Assembly: GCA_964582225.1 (NCBI GenBank)
Contig: CAZORA010000002.1
Location: 62,001-126,000, forward strand
Source: Dokdonella_A sp964582225
GTDB lineage: Bacteria > Pseudomonadota > Gammaproteobacteria > Xanthomonadales > Rhodanobacteraceae
Length of the DNA stretch: 64,000 nucleotides
Direction of reading: 5' to 3'
Below the pieces are notes generated by a model. That model was given only the letters and a program-made list of their open reading frames with translations, was not told where the DNA came from and ran no database searches. Of the stretch, positions 46,634 to 55,874 are shown one piece after another (within the stretch, counting starts at the first letter, position 1; the number at the start of each line of letters is the position of its first letter). A program made the translations under genes and the position numbers.

Positions 46634-47581
46634 TCAGCGCGGCGGCGGCGCAAGGTTCGGCAGCAGGCTCGCTTCCTCCTGCGTTTCCTCGCCGCCGCGA
46701 CTGCGCATCACGACCCGCACCCCGCCGCCCTCGGAGCGCTGCAGGACGCTGATGAAGTCGAAGGACAAGTCCTCCAGCTCGACCCGCGCGCGGGCGAGAA
46801 ACCAGCTGCTGCGCACGCTCAGGAGATCCTGCAGCGTCTGCAGCCCAGGATCGCCTGCTTCCTCGAGAAAGGCGGCGACACTGTCGTAACGCGCGCTACC
46901 GCCGCGCCAGAGGCGCTCGGCTTCGCCGCGACTCAGGCCAAGCGCGACCAGCAGCGGCGGCGGCGCGGTATTGACGTTGAGACGAGTGCCCGGGCTCAGG
47001 GCGCAGACCAGCGGGGCAAGGCGGGCGTATGCGCGAGCGTCCACGCCGCGCACCAGGCGCAGCTCGGAGCGGTGGCTAAAGCGCCCGCGGTAGGGACGAT
47101 AAGGTTGCGGCAGAGCCAGATACCAGGCGTTGTCCTCGCTCGAATCAGGATCCAGCCAGGCGGCGACCGCGTCGGCGACCCGCGGGTCCAGCTCGCGCTC
47201 GACGAGCAGCGCGCGAAACAGGCGCAACCACTCGTCGCGCCGCGGCACCTCGGGCGCCAGGTTGTTGAGATTGAACAGGCCATCGAGATCGCGCAGCGTG
47301 GCGCTGATCGTGCCGCCTTCCACGCGCTGCGGCGGCAGCGGTACGGCCCAGGCGCTGGCATTGAAATCGCGTGTCTGGTCCCAGCTGTCGAGCAACACCT
47401 TGGCGGCATACTGCTGCAGGCCCTGCGCGTAAGCCTCGGCCTGCGCACTGCGCACGACATTGCGGGCGCGCGCGAAGGCCAGCTCACCCCGGCTCAGCAG
47501 GCCGGCGATCAGGATCGCGGCCAGCGCCACCACGAGCAGCGCGACCAGAAGCGCGACGCCCCGCTGCGCGCGCCGCCTCAC
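46634..47581 (-). CDS. gspK: Type II secretion system minor pseudopilin K
   Basis: This is the large minor pseudopilin that caps the pseudopilus tip. It has 315 residues. The short leader MRRRAQRG is followed by the hydrophobic helix VALLVALLVVALAAILIAGLL. GspK-specific parts include RDLDGLFNLNNL and the NTAPPPLLVALGLSRGEAERL helix-hairpin-helix. The usual Glu at position +5 is absent, as is normal for GspK. The GTG start overlaps gspJ by four bases. Confidence 0.93.
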   Translation of the reverse strand: MRRRAQRGVALLVALLVVALAAILIAGLLSRGELAFARARNVVRSAQAEAYAQGLQQYAAKVLLDSWDQTRDFNASAWAVPLPPQRVEGGTISATLRDLDGLFNLNNLAPEVPRRDEWLRLFRALLVERELDPRVADAVAAWLDPDSSEDNAWYLALPQPYRPYRGRFSHRSELRLVRGVDARAYARLAPLVCALSPGTRLNVNTAPPPLLVALGLSRGEAERLWRGGSARYDSVAAFLEEAGDPGLQTLQDLLSVRSSWFLARARVELEDLSFDFISVLQRSEGGGVRVVMRSRGGEETQEEASLLPNLAPPPR

Positions 47582-48213
47582 GCCGGCGGTACCCGCGCGA
47601 CGAAGGGCGCCGAGGGCAACTCGACCAGACGTCGGATTTCGCCGGCGTCGGGCAGGCGCAGGCGGAACTCGACCGCCCGCGGCAGCGCCTCGAGCGACTG
47701 TACCGAGGGCGGCCAGCGTTCGCGCCAGTTGCCGTCCTCGGCGAGATAGCGCAGGCGCAGCTCGGCAACCTCGGCGAGCAGCACGCTGCGCAGCGGCGTC
47801 GCGCCAGGCGCGCGGTCGAGCACCCGCCAGCGCTCGTGGGCGAGAGCACGCGCGCCAGGGTCGAAGCTGTAGCGCACGCGCTGCAGGTTGCTGCGGGGCT
47901 CCGCGCGCGGGTTGGCGAAGCCGAAACGGGTGAGCTCCACGCGCGCTGCATCGCCGGCGAGCGCAGGCAACAGCGCGCCGGTCTCCGCGCGCACCGGCCG
48001 CGCCACGGCCTGGCGCAGATCACGTTCGAAGGTGCTCACAGCGCGGCTCAGTTCGGCCAGCCGATCCTGCTTCTGCGCCAGCGCGCCGCGCGTCGCGGCA
48101 ATCTGCGCCAGGCCGCCATAGGCCGCCGCGGCCATGGCGGCGAAGACCGCCAGCGCGACCAGCAGCTCAACCAGCGACAAGCCACCGGCGACCCGGCGCG
48201 CGCAGGGCTTCAC
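47578..48213 (-). CDS. gspJ: Type II secretion system minor pseudopilin J
   Basis: This 211-residue minor pseudopilin has the prepilin motif GGLSLVELLVALAVFAAMAA with Glu at +5, and the GspJ-type ELSRAVSTFERDLRQAVARPVR stretch. It forms the tip complex with GspI and GspK. Both ends overlap neighbours by four bases (GTGA), which indicates tight translational coupling. Confidence 0.92.
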   Translation of the reverse strand: MKPCARRVAGGLSLVELLVALAVFAAMAAAAYGGLAQIAATRGALAQKQDRLAELSRAVSTFERDLRQAVARPVRAETGALLPALAGDAARVELTRFGFANPRAEPRSNLQRVRYSFDPGARALAHERWRVLDRAPGATPLRSVLLAEVAELRLRYLAEDGNWRERWPPSVQSLEALPRAVEFRLRLPDAGEIRRLVELPSAPFVARVPPA

Positions 48214-48605
48214 GGCGGCGTCCCGACGAAACCGCGGAGCCGCGCGGACGGCAGCCTGGTGCCGTCGACGTAAACGTTGATCTCGACGCCGCGGATACCC
48301 TCGCTTGGCGTAACCTGCACTTCGCGCGTCCAGCGCCAACGGCGATCGCCGAACTCGACTCGTCCATCGCTGCGGCCGAGCGCCGGCAGCCCGGCGCCGA
48401 GGCGCGTTTCCGTGAGCACGTTGGAAGCGAGCCAAGCGGCCATGGTGCGCTCGCGCAGGGCGTCGAAATCGTGCACCTCGAGCAGCGCCGTGCGCGTCAG
48501 CGCGAGCAGCGCGAGCGCGATCACGGCCAGCGCGATCAGCACCTCCAGCAGGGTGAAGCCGAAGTTGCGGCGGCGCGCTCTGAAGAACCCGCGCGTCACG
48601 CTCAA
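48210..48605 (-). CDS. gspI: Type II secretion system minor pseudopilin I
   Basis: This 131-residue minor pseudopilin has the prepilin motif NFGFTLLEVLIALAVIALAL. The start taken is a TTG overlapping the gspH stop (TTGA), and a GTG two codons later is an alternative. The mature part carries ASNVLTETRLG, typical of GspI. It nucleates the pseudopilus tip with GspJ and GspK. Confidence 0.9.
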   Translation of the reverse strand: MSVTRGFFRARRRNFGFTLLEVLIALAVIALALLALTRTALLEVHDFDALRERTMAAWLASNVLTETRLGAGLPALGRSDGRVEFGDRRWRWTREVQVTPSEGIRGVEINVYVDGTRLPSARLRGFVGTPP

Positions 48606-49114
48606 TCCACCGTCAGCTTCAGCGCGCCGTCTTCATCGGCCAGCAGCCGATAGCGGCGCGGCACACCGTCGATCGCCAGGCTGAGCGCGAAGGGCGTGAG
48701 CTCGCCGGAAGAGAAGCAAACGAGCTGCGGAGTTTCCCGCTCTTCGCGGTCCGGCGCGAGCGGCAGGCCATCGCGGCTGAAACTGGCACGCAGCCCGCGC
48801 GGCCAGCGCCGGGCGCGCAGCACGCCATCGCGCTCGAGCCGGCGCCAGGCGATGCCGTCCAGGCGCACGAAGGCGTAGCCGTCGGATTCGATCAGCAGGC
48901 CGATATCGCGGCCGCCGAGTTCGGCTTCGCTGCAGGCCTCGCCGAGCAGCGCCTGAAACTGTTCCGCCGCGTCAGCCAGGCGTCGTTCACCGCTGGCGCC
49001 GACGGCAAGCACCAGCGCGGCGGCCAGCACGGCGACGATGGCCATGACCACCAGCAGCTCGATCAGGCTGAAGCCGCGCCCGGCGTGCCAGCGAAAGCCG
49101 TCGATCGCGCTCAT
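48602..49114 (-). CDS. gspH: Type II secretion system minor pseudopilin H
   Basis: This 170-residue pseudopilin has the motif GRGFSLIELLVVMAIVAVLAAAL and a GspH-like C-terminal domain (GLLIESDGYAFVRLDGIAW). It links the tip complex to the GspG shaft. The ATG lies 20 bases after the gspG stop and has GGAG placed unusually close. Confidence 0.91.
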   Translation of the reverse strand: MSAIDGFRWHAGRGFSLIELLVVMAIVAVLAAALVLAVGASGERRLADAAEQFQALLGEACSEAELGGRDIGLLIESDGYAFVRLDGIAWRRLERDGVLRARRWPRGLRASFSRDGLPLAPDREERETPQLVCFSSGELTPFALSLAIDGVPRRYRLLADEDGALKLTVD

Positions 49115-49133
49115 CTCCGCGACCCGCGGGGCC

Positions 49134-49559
49134 CTACTCCCAGTTGCCGAGGTCGGCGGCTTCGCCCTCGCCGCCGGGGCGCCCGTCCAGGCCGTAGGTT
49201 TGGACATCGATTGGGCCATGCTGGCCGGGTTGCCGATACAGATAAGGCCGTCCCCAGGGATCGCGCGGCAGGCGATCCAGATAGGGTCCCTTCCAGCCGG
49301 AAGCTTCGGGCTGTCCGGCCGGCTTCGATACCAGCGCTTCAAGTCCCTGCTCGCTGGTCGGATAGACGTAGTTGTCGAGCTTGTACATGCTGAGCGCGGT
49401 GACGATGTTCTGGATGTCCTGACGCGCTCGCGTGAGCCGAGCTTCGCCCGGACGCTCCAGCACCTTGGGCACCACGATCGCGGCGAGGATGCCGAGAATC
49501 ACCACCACGACAAGAATTTCGATCAGGGTAAAGCCGCGGCGACGGCGGGCGCGAAGCAT
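49134..49559 (-). CDS. gspG: Type II secretion system major pseudopilin G
   Basis: This is the shaft subunit of the pseudopilus. It has 141 residues, with prepilin motif RRRGFTLIEILVVVVILGIL, a long helix, and the calcium-site and loop segments YKLDNYVYPTSEQGLEAL and GWKGPYLDRLPRDPWGRPYLY that are diagnostic for GspG. It is the first gene of the gsp run here. gspC, D, E and F are not next to it. Confidence 0.96.
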   Translation of the reverse strand: MLRARRRRGFTLIEILVVVVILGILAAIVVPKVLERPGEARLTRARQDIQNIVTALSMYKLDNYVYPTSEQGLEALVSKPAGQPEASGWKGPYLDRLPRDPWGRPYLYRQPGQHGPIDVQTYGLDGRPGGEGEAADLGNWE

Positions 49560-49685
49560 GGCGGGAACCCGGGCTGCAGGAGGACGGAACGATCATATCA
49601 GCACCCCGCGCGGCGCCCGCGCTGGCGCAGCGCGCGGCGGGCCGCGCACAATGGCGCTTTGGCGCTCTCGACTTCAACGCAGCGC

Positions 49686-50420
49686 ATGCGCATTCCCCGC
49701 ATTCACCTGCCGCAGGCCCTGCACCCCGGACTCGAAATCGAGCTGCCGGCACAGGCGGGCGAGCATCTCGTGCGCGTGCTGCGGCTTGCGCCCGGCGACC
49801 GGGTGCAGCTTTTCGACGGCAGCGGCGCGGAATTCGCCGCCGAGCTGCAGTCGCTGGGGCGCCGCGGCGTGCGCGTGCGGATCGGAGCGGCGCTGACGCC
49901 CGTCGAGCGGGAAAGTCCGCTGCGGATCACGCTCGCGCAGGGCATCGCGCGCGGGGACAAGATGGACTGGATCCTGCAGAAGGCGACCGAACTCGGCGTC
50001 GACGCGATCGTGCCGCTCCTGACCGAGCGCACCCAGGTCCGCCTGGACGCCCGGCGCGAGGCGAGCCGGATCGAGCACTGGCGGGCGGTCCTGATCTCTG
50101 CCTGCGAGCAGTGCGGGCGCAGCCACCTGCCGCGGCTCGCGGCGCCACTTCGCCTGGCCGACTGGGCCACGGCGAGCGACGCGATTCCCGGCCCGCGCCT
50201 CGCCCTAGACCCCGACGGCCCGCGGCGGCTGCGCGAGCTGCAGCTTGCCGGCTCGTGCACACTGGTGGTCGGTCCCGAGGGCGGGCTCTCGACGCAGGAT
50301 CTGGCGACTCTCGCCGCGGCCGGCTTCATCGGTCTGCGCCTCGGCCCGCGTATCCTGCGCACCGAAACCGCCGGCCTCGCCGCACTCGCCGCGCTGCAGG
50401 CGCTGGCCGGCGATTTCTGA
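49686..50420 (+). CDS. rsmE: 16S rRNA (uracil1498-N3)-methyltransferase
   Basis: This SPOUT-family methyltransferase has 244 residues. Visible are the N-terminal PUA-like domain MRIPRIHLPQAL, the mid-segment KMDWILQKATELGVDAIVPLLTERTQVR, CEQCGRSHLP and the knot motif LVVGPEGGLSTQDLATLAAAGF followed by LGPRILRTETAGLAAL. It diverges from gspG over 126 bases. Confidence 0.95.
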   Translation: MRIPRIHLPQALHPGLEIELPAQAGEHLVRVLRLAPGDRVQLFDGSGAEFAAELQSLGRRGVRVRIGAALTPVERESPLRITLAQGIARGDKMDWILQKATELGVDAIVPLLTERTQVRLDARREASRIEHWRAVLISACEQCGRSHLPRLAAPLRLADWATASDAIPGPRLALDPDGPRRLRELQLAGSCTLVVGPEGGLSTQDLATLAAAGFIGLRLGPRILRTETAGLAALAALQALAGDF

Positions 50421-50551
50421 ACGAGTGGAAATCGGCGCACCGAGAAGCGCCGGCAGCGCTGCAACCGCCCGCTTGCCCTCGCGCCTGCGAGGCGCAAGAC
50501 TTGCGGGCTCGCGCCTGCGCTCCGGGCAGGCGTACCCCACCGGAGACCCCC

Positions 50552-52732
50552 ATGTTCCGCTTCCGCCTGATCCTGATGACTGCAACGATTGCGCTTGCTG
50601 GCTGCTCGCAGCCGCCCGATTCATCCACCGCGCCCGCCGCGAGCGACAGCGCGGCCACTCCGCCGGCGGTCGAGGCCGCGCGCGAAAACCCCTTCTTTCA
50701 GGCCAGCAGCCTACCCTTCCAGGCGCCGCCCTTCGACCGCATCCAGATCGGCGACTACCAACCGGCGATGGAAAAGGGCATGGCGGAACAACAGGCCGAA
50801 TGGAAGGCCATCGCCGACGATCCGGCGGCGCCGACCTTCGACAACACCTTCGTGCCGCTGGAAAAGTCCGGTGCGCTGCTGACCCGCACCATGGCGGTCT
50901 TCAACGCGGTCGCCGGCGCCGACACCAATGCCGAGCTGCAGCAGCTCGAAGAAGCAATGGCGCCGAAGCTTGCCGCGCACCGGGATACCCTGTATCTCGA
51001 CGAGAAGATCTTCGGCCGCGTGCAGGCGATCCACGACGCGCTCGACCAGCTCGATCTCGACGCCGAAGCGCGCCGCCTGGTCGAGGTGACGCATCAGGAA
51101 TTCGTGCTGCACGGGGCACAGCTGGACGCGGACGGCCAGGCGAAGCTCAAGACGCTGAACGAGCGCGCTTCCACGCTCGAAACCCAGTTCAGCAATCGCC
51201 TGCTGGCGGCCGCCAACGATGCCGCCCTGCTGCTCGACAGCGCAGCCAAGCTCGCCGGCATGTCGCCGGAGGAAACCGCTGCTGCCGCGGAAGCGGCCGC
51301 GGGGCGCGGGCAAAAGGACAAGTGGCTGCTCGTGCTGCAGAACACCACCCAGCAGCCGGCGCTGGCCGACCTGGCCGACCGCGACACCCGCAAGGCGCTG
51401 TTCGAAGCTTCCTGGAGCCGCGCCGAGCGGGGTGACGCCAACGACACCCGCGCGCTGATCGAAGAGCTGGCGGAGATTCGCGCCGACGAAGCGCGCCTGC
51501 TGGGCTTCGACGACTACGCCGCGTGGAAGCTGCAGGACCAGATGGCCAAGACGCCGCAGACCGTGATGAGCTTCCTCGGCCAGCTGGCGCCGGCCGCAGT
51601 CGCCCGCGCACGTCGGGAAGGCGCCGACATCCAGGCGCAGATCGACTCCGACCAGAAGGCCGCCGGCGCCAAGCCTTTCGAGCTGGAGCCATGGGACTGG
51701 CTGCGCTTCGGCGAGGAGGTACGCAAAGCCAAGTACGCGATCGACGCCAGCGAGCTGCGTCCCTACTTCGAACTCGACCGGGTGCTGCAGGACGGCGTCT
51801 TCTATGCCGCCGGCCAGCTCTATGGCCTGAGCTTCAAGGAGCGCAAGGACATCCCGGTCTATCATCCCGACGTGCGCGTATTCGACGTGATCGACCGCGA
51901 CGGCCAGCCGCTCGGCCTCTTTTACTGCGACTACTTCAAGCGCGACAGCAAGAACGGCGGCGCCTGGATGGACAATTTCGTCCAGCAGTCGCGCCTGCTC
52001 GGCACCCAGCCGGTGATCTACAACGTCGGCAACTTCACCAAACCCGCCGCCGGCCAGCCGGCGCTGATCTCGTTCGACGACGTGATCACCATGTTCCACG
52101 AGTTCGGCCACGCCCTGCACGGCTTCTTCGCCGACCAGGAATACCCCAGTCTGTCCGGCACCAACACCGCCCGCGATTTCGTCGAGTTTCCCTCGCAGTT
52201 CAACGAGTACTGGGCCACCGAGCCGAGCGTCTTCGCCCACTACGCGCGCCACTACCAGACCGGCGAGCCGATGCCGCAGGAGCTGGTCGACAAGATGCGC
52301 GCGGCGGAACGCTTCAACAAGGGCTACGACATGACCGAGCTGGTCGCTGCGGCCTTGCTCGACATGAACTGGCACATGCTCACGGCCGACGAGCCTCGCC
52401 AGCACACCGACGCCTTCGAGGCCGCCGCGCTGAAGAAGGACGGCGTGGATCTCAGCACCGTACCGCCGCGCTACCGCTCGAGCTACTTCCTGCACATCTG
52501 GAACCAAGGTTACGCGGCCGGCTACTACGCCTACCTGTGGACCCAGATGCTGGCCGATGACGCCTTCGAGGACTTCAAGGAGCACGGCGGCATGAACGCG
52601 AAGAACGGCCAGCGCTTCCGCGACATGCTGCTCTCCCGCGGCAATACCGAGGACCTGGCCGCGGCCTATCGCGCCTGGCGCGGCAAGGCGCCGGCAATCG
52701 AGCCGATGCTGATCAATCGCGGGCTCAAGTAG
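50552..52732 (+). CDS. dcp: M3 family peptidyl-dipeptidase (Dcp-like) lipoprotein
   Basis: This zinc metallopeptidase releases dipeptides from peptide C-termini. It has 726 residues, with a signal peptide and lipobox LAGC (Cys18), a long helical N-terminal half, and the active site FDDVITMFHEFGHALHGFF (His516, Glu517, His520) with the third-ligand region PSQFNEYWATEP. The C-terminus LSRGNTEDLAAAYRAWRGKAP is typical of Dcp. ATG is preceded by CGGAGA. The lipid anchor points to a periplasmic location. The related oligopeptidase A is cytoplasmic, so Dcp is the better name. Confidence 0.93.
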   Translation: MFRFRLILMTATIALAGCSQPPDSSTAPAASDSAATPPAVEAARENPFFQASSLPFQAPPFDRIQIGDYQPAMEKGMAEQQAEWKAIADDPAAPTFDNTFVPLEKSGALLTRTMAVFNAVAGADTNAELQQLEEAMAPKLAAHRDTLYLDEKIFGRVQAIHDALDQLDLDAEARRLVEVTHQEFVLHGAQLDADGQAKLKTLNERASTLETQFSNRLLAAANDAALLLDSAAKLAGMSPEETAAAAEAAAGRGQKDKWLLVLQNTTQQPALADLADRDTRKALFEASWSRAERGDANDTRALIEELAEIRADEARLLGFDDYAAWKLQDQMAKTPQTVMSFLGQLAPAAVARARREGADIQAQIDSDQKAAGAKPFELEPWDWLRFGEEVRKAKYAIDASELRPYFELDRVLQDGVFYAAGQLYGLSFKERKDIPVYHPDVRVFDVIDRDGQPLGLFYCDYFKRDSKNGGAWMDNFVQQSRLLGTQPVIYNVGNFTKPAAGQPALISFDDVITMFHEFGHALHGFFADQEYPSLSGTNTARDFVEFPSQFNEYWATEPSVFAHYARHYQTGEPMPQELVDKMRAAERFNKGYDMTELVAAALLDMNWHMLTADEPRQHTDAFEAAALKKDGVDLSTVPPRYRSSYFLHIWNQGYAAGYYAYLWTQMLADDAFEDFKEHGGMNAKNGQRFRDMLLSRGNTEDLAAAYRAWRGKAPAIEPMLINRGLK

Positions 52733-53239
52733 AAGATCGACGGCAGGAGCCACCAATCAAGCGCGGCTCCCGCGAAAGCGGGAGCCGGCGCCCCGGCTCC
52801 AAAAGTCGCTGGATGCCCGCCTTCGCAGGCATGACCCGCCCGTTCGTCGCTCCCGCGAAGGCGGGAGCCCAGTGACTTTGACTTCAGGCGTCGGGCGGCG
52901 CGACGCCGGTGGACGGCCCCTACGCAACCCTCAGCACCGCTTCCACAAAAGCGGGAGCCCGGCGCTCTCCAAAGTCACTGGATGCCCGCCTCCGCGGGCA
53001 TGACGAGCTCTTTTGGGGACATCCGCGAGCTTGGGCGGGCCGCGGGGCGATTTTTGACCGTCTCTCCCGCGATTCCCCTCGTCACTCCCACGAATTCCCT
53101 CGTCGTTCTCGCGCAGGCCGAAGCCCAGTGACTTCGATTTCGAGGACTGGAATGTCCGCCTCGGCGGGCGCGGCGGGCTTGTGCAGAACTTCGCGACCGC
53201 CGCGCCAATCATCCCGGCGCGGCGCGCGGGCGGCTTGGC
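52733..53239. repeat. Cluster of REP-like palindromic units, no gene
   Basis: At least four half-units can be read: CTCCCGCGAAAGCGGGAG (52767-52784), GCTGGATGCCCGCC with TTCGCAGGCATGAC (52808-52835), GCTCCCGCGAAGGCGGGAGC with CAGTGACTTTG (52849-52880), and CACTGGATGCCCGCC with TCCGCGGGCATGACGAGC (to 53006). Degenerate copies follow near 53085-53175. They are the same family as the element at 2354-2436. The 507 bases between the peptidase gene and pilT hold nothing else I can support. Confidence 0.78.
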
Positions 53240-54277
53240 CTACTTGAAGATTTCCTTGTTCTTGGCGTAGCCGATCGCCTGCTGGCGCGCCACCAGACCA
53301 CGTTTGACCATGTCCTGCAGGCACTGGTCGAGCGTCTGCATGCCGTGCTGGCTGCCGGTCTGGATTGCCGAATACATCTGCGCCACCTTGTCCTCGCGAA
53401 TCAGGTTGCGGATGGCCGGCACGCAAACCATGATCTCGTGTGCGGCGATGCGTCCGCCACCGACCTTCTTCAGCAGGCTCTGGCTGATCACCGCCCGCAG
53501 GCTTTCCGACAGCATCGAGCGCACCATCGGCTTTTCGCCAGCCGGGAACACGTCGATCACACGGTCGATGGTCTTCGCCGCCGAGCTGGTGTGCAGGGTG
53601 GCGAACACCAGGTGTCCGGTTTCCGCCGCAGTCAGCGCCAGGCGGATCGTTTCCAGGTCGCGCAGCTCGCCGACCAGGATGTAGTCAGGGTCCTCGCGCA
53701 GCGCCGAGCGCAGGGCCTCGTTGAACCCGTGCGTGTCGCGGTGCACTTCGCGCTGGTTGATCAGGCATTTCTGCGAGGTGTGCACGAACTCGATCGGATC
53801 CTCGACCGAGAGGATATGGCCGTACTCGTGCTTGTTGACGTGGTCGACCATCGCCGCCAGCGTGGTCGACTTGCCCGAGCCGGTCGGCCCGGTGACGAGG
53901 ATGAGGCCCTGCGGCTGCTCGATCAGCTCCTTGAACACGCGCGGCGCGCCGAGATCTTCGAGGGTCAGCACCTCGGAGGGAATGGTGCGGAACACCGCCG
54001 CGGCGCCCCGGTTCTGATTGAACGCATTGACGCGAAAGCGCGCCAGCGAGGGAATCTCGAAGGAGAAGTCGACCTCGAGGAATTCCTCGTAGTCACGGCG
54101 CTGCTTGTCCGACATGATGTCGTAGATCAGCGCGTGCACCTGCTTGTGCTCGAGCGCCGGGATGTTGATGCGGCGCACGTCGCCGTCGACGCGGATCATC
54201 GGCGGCAGGCCGGCGGACAGGTGAAGGTCGGAGGCCTTGTTCTTGACCGAAAACGCCAGCAGTTCTGCAATGTCCAT
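53240..54277 (-). CDS. pilT: Type IV pilus retraction ATPase PilT
   Basis: This hexameric ATPase retracts type IV pili for twitching motility. It has 345 residues. It begins MDIAELLAFSVKNKASDLHL, nearly the same as Pseudomonas PilT, and has Walker A GPTGSGKSTTLAAM, the Asp box EDPIEFVH, Walker B LREDPDYILVGELRD, the His box AETGHLVFATLHTSSA and the AIRNLIREDKVAQM retraction-specific segment. pilU is not adjacent. It diverges from proC. Confidence 0.97.
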   Translation of the reverse strand: MDIAELLAFSVKNKASDLHLSAGLPPMIRVDGDVRRINIPALEHKQVHALIYDIMSDKQRRDYEEFLEVDFSFEIPSLARFRVNAFNQNRGAAAVFRTIPSEVLTLEDLGAPRVFKELIEQPQGLILVTGPTGSGKSTTLAAMVDHVNKHEYGHILSVEDPIEFVHTSQKCLINQREVHRDTHGFNEALRSALREDPDYILVGELRDLETIRLALTAAETGHLVFATLHTSSAAKTIDRVIDVFPAGEKPMVRSMLSESLRAVISQSLLKKVGGGRIAAHEIMVCVPAIRNLIREDKVAQMYSAIQTGSQHGMQTLDQCLQDMVKRGLVARQQAIGYAKNKEIFK

Positions 54278-54328
54278 GTCGAGCTTTCCCCAGCGGCGAA
54301 GAGCCGGCCCGTGGCGGGCCGTGGCGCG

Positions 54329-54334
54329 AGTATA
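54329..54334 (-). promoter_or_regulatory. Possible -10 element for pilT
   Basis: TATACT on the minus strand, 51 bases upstream of the pilT ATG, matches the -10 consensus well. A TTACCG about 16 bases before it could serve as a weak -35 box. The region is more A/T-rich than its surroundings. Confidence 0.45.
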
Positions 54335-54429
54335 GCGTTCCGACCGTAACCGGTAATTGGCGTGATTTCCATCCGCGACCGCACCTCCACTGGCTGCGGC
54401 GCGAGCGCGGAAACTGCTATCGTTTCCGC

Positions 54430-55272
54430 ATGAGTCCAGCAAATTCGAATTCATCGAGCGCCACCACCGCCTTCGTCGGCGGCGGCAACATGGCCCGCAG
54501 CCTGATCGGCGCGATGCTGCGCGGCGGCGCCAGCCCGACCTCGATTGCGGTAGCGGAACCAATCGCCGAGTTACGAGCGGCGCTCGCCGCCGATTTCGGC
54601 GTGCGGGTGCACGAGCGAGCGGCGCAGGCCGCCGCGGGTGCCGATACCCTGGTACTGGCAGTCAAGCCGCAGGTCATGAAGCAGGTCTGCGCCGAACTCG
54701 CGGCAGGCGTCGCAGCGGAGTGGCCGCTGGTGATCTCGATCGCCGCGGGCATTCGTCTGGCGCAAATCGAAGCCTGGCTCGGTGGTGGGCTGCCGATCGT
54801 GCGCGTCATGCCCAACACCCCGGCGCTGATCGGCGCCGGCGCTGCCGGGATGATCGCCAACGCGGCGGTGAGCGATGCCCAGCGCGAGCGCGCGGCCGAG
54901 CTTCTCCGCACCGCCGGTATCGCGGTTTGGGTCGAGCAAGAGGAGCTGATGGATACCGTCACCGCGCTGTCCGGATCCGGCCCGGCCTATTTCTTCCTGC
55001 TGGTCGAAGCGCTGGCGGAAGCCGCCACGGTGCAAGGTCTGCCGGCTGAGACCGCGCGCGCGCTGGCGGTGCAGACCTGCCTCGGCGCCGGCCGCATGCT
55101 GGCCGAGGGCGGCGAAGCGCCGAACATACTGCGCCAGCGCGTGACTTCGCCGGGCGGCACCACGGCCGCCGCACTGGAGGCTTTCGCCCAGGGAGGCCTG
55201 CGCGAGCTGGTCGCCACGGCTGTGGCCGCGGCGACGCGCCGCGGCGGAGAACTTTCCGACCAGTTCGGCTGA
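54430..55272 (+). CDS. proC: Pyrroline-5-carboxylate reductase
   Basis: This enzyme catalyses the last step of proline synthesis. It has 280 residues. The NAD(P) loop FVGGGNMARSLIGAML lies near the N-terminus, and VRVMPNTPALIGAGAAG and SGSGPAYFFLLVEAL / TSPGGTTAAALEAF in the C-terminal dimer domain are diagnostic. The yggT gene follows 23 bases later on the same strand, a widespread pairing. The yggS gene that often precedes proC is absent. Confidence 0.97.
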   Translation: MSPANSNSSSATTAFVGGGNMARSLIGAMLRGGASPTSIAVAEPIAELRAALAADFGVRVHERAAQAAAGADTLVLAVKPQVMKQVCAELAAGVAAEWPLVISIAAGIRLAQIEAWLGGGLPIVRVMPNTPALIGAGAAGMIANAAVSDAQRERAAELLRTAGIAVWVEQEELMDTVTALSGSGPAYFFLLVEALAEAATVQGLPAETARALAVQTCLGAGRMLAEGGEAPNILRQRVTSPGGTTAAALEAFAQGGLRELVATAVAAATRRGGELSDQFG

Positions 55273-55295
55273 TCGCCGCAGAACCACCAACGACG

Positions 55296-55871
55296 ATGAG
55301 CTACTTTGCCCACGCCGGCCAGATCCTGATCAGCTTCGCCTTCGGCGCGCTGGTCGCGCTCCTGGTGCTGCGCGTGCTGCTGCAGTATTTCGGCGCCAAT
55401 TTCTACAACCCGGTCTGCCAGTTCCTGTACAAGGCGACCAACCCGGTGCTGATGCCGCTGCGTCGACTGATGCCGACACGGGGCAGGCTGGAATATTCGG
55501 GCCTGCTGCTCGCCTGGATGGTGAGCATGCTGAAGCTGGTTTTGATCTACGCACTTGCCGGTCAGCGCCTTGGCCTCGCCGGCCTGGCCCTGATGGCGCT
55601 GGCCGACCTGATCGACTTCGTGCTCACGCTGTATCTCGGGTTGATCCTGCTGTCAGTGCTCCTCAGCTTCGTCAGCCTCGAGCGCAGCAATCCGATCGTG
55701 CCGCTGATCCACCTGCTGACCGAGCCCGTGCTGCGCCCGCTGCGACGCCTGCTGCCGCAGGTCGGCGGCTTCGACCTGTCGCCGATCCTGGCGTGGCTCG
55801 CGATCCTGCTGCTGCGGGTGCTGATTGCGGCGCCGATTCTCGATTTCGGGCTACGCGCTGCCCACGCCTGA
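55296..55871 (+). CDS. yggT: YggT family membrane protein
   Basis: This 191-residue integral membrane protein has four to five hydrophobic segments arranged as two YGGT repeats. Each carries the conserved motif before a helix: NPVLMPLRRLMP in the first and TEPVLRPLRRLLPQVGGFDLSPI in the second. Members are linked to osmotic or ion homeostasis and membrane organisation, but the biochemical role is uncertain. It is co-transcribed with proC. Confidence 0.92.
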   Translation: MSYFAHAGQILISFAFGALVALLVLRVLLQYFGANFYNPVCQFLYKATNPVLMPLRRLMPTRGRLEYSGLLLAWMVSMLKLVLIYALAGQRLGLAGLALMALADLIDFVLTLYLGLILLSVLLSFVSLERSNPIVPLIHLLTEPVLRPLRRLLPQVGGFDLSPILAWLAILLLRVLIAAPILDFGLRAAHA

Positions 55872-55874
55872 GGC

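Noticed and set aside
52733..53239. CRISPR array
   Set aside because: The repeated units are palindromic halves of variable spacing and orientation, not constant direct repeats with uniform spacers, and no cas gene is present.
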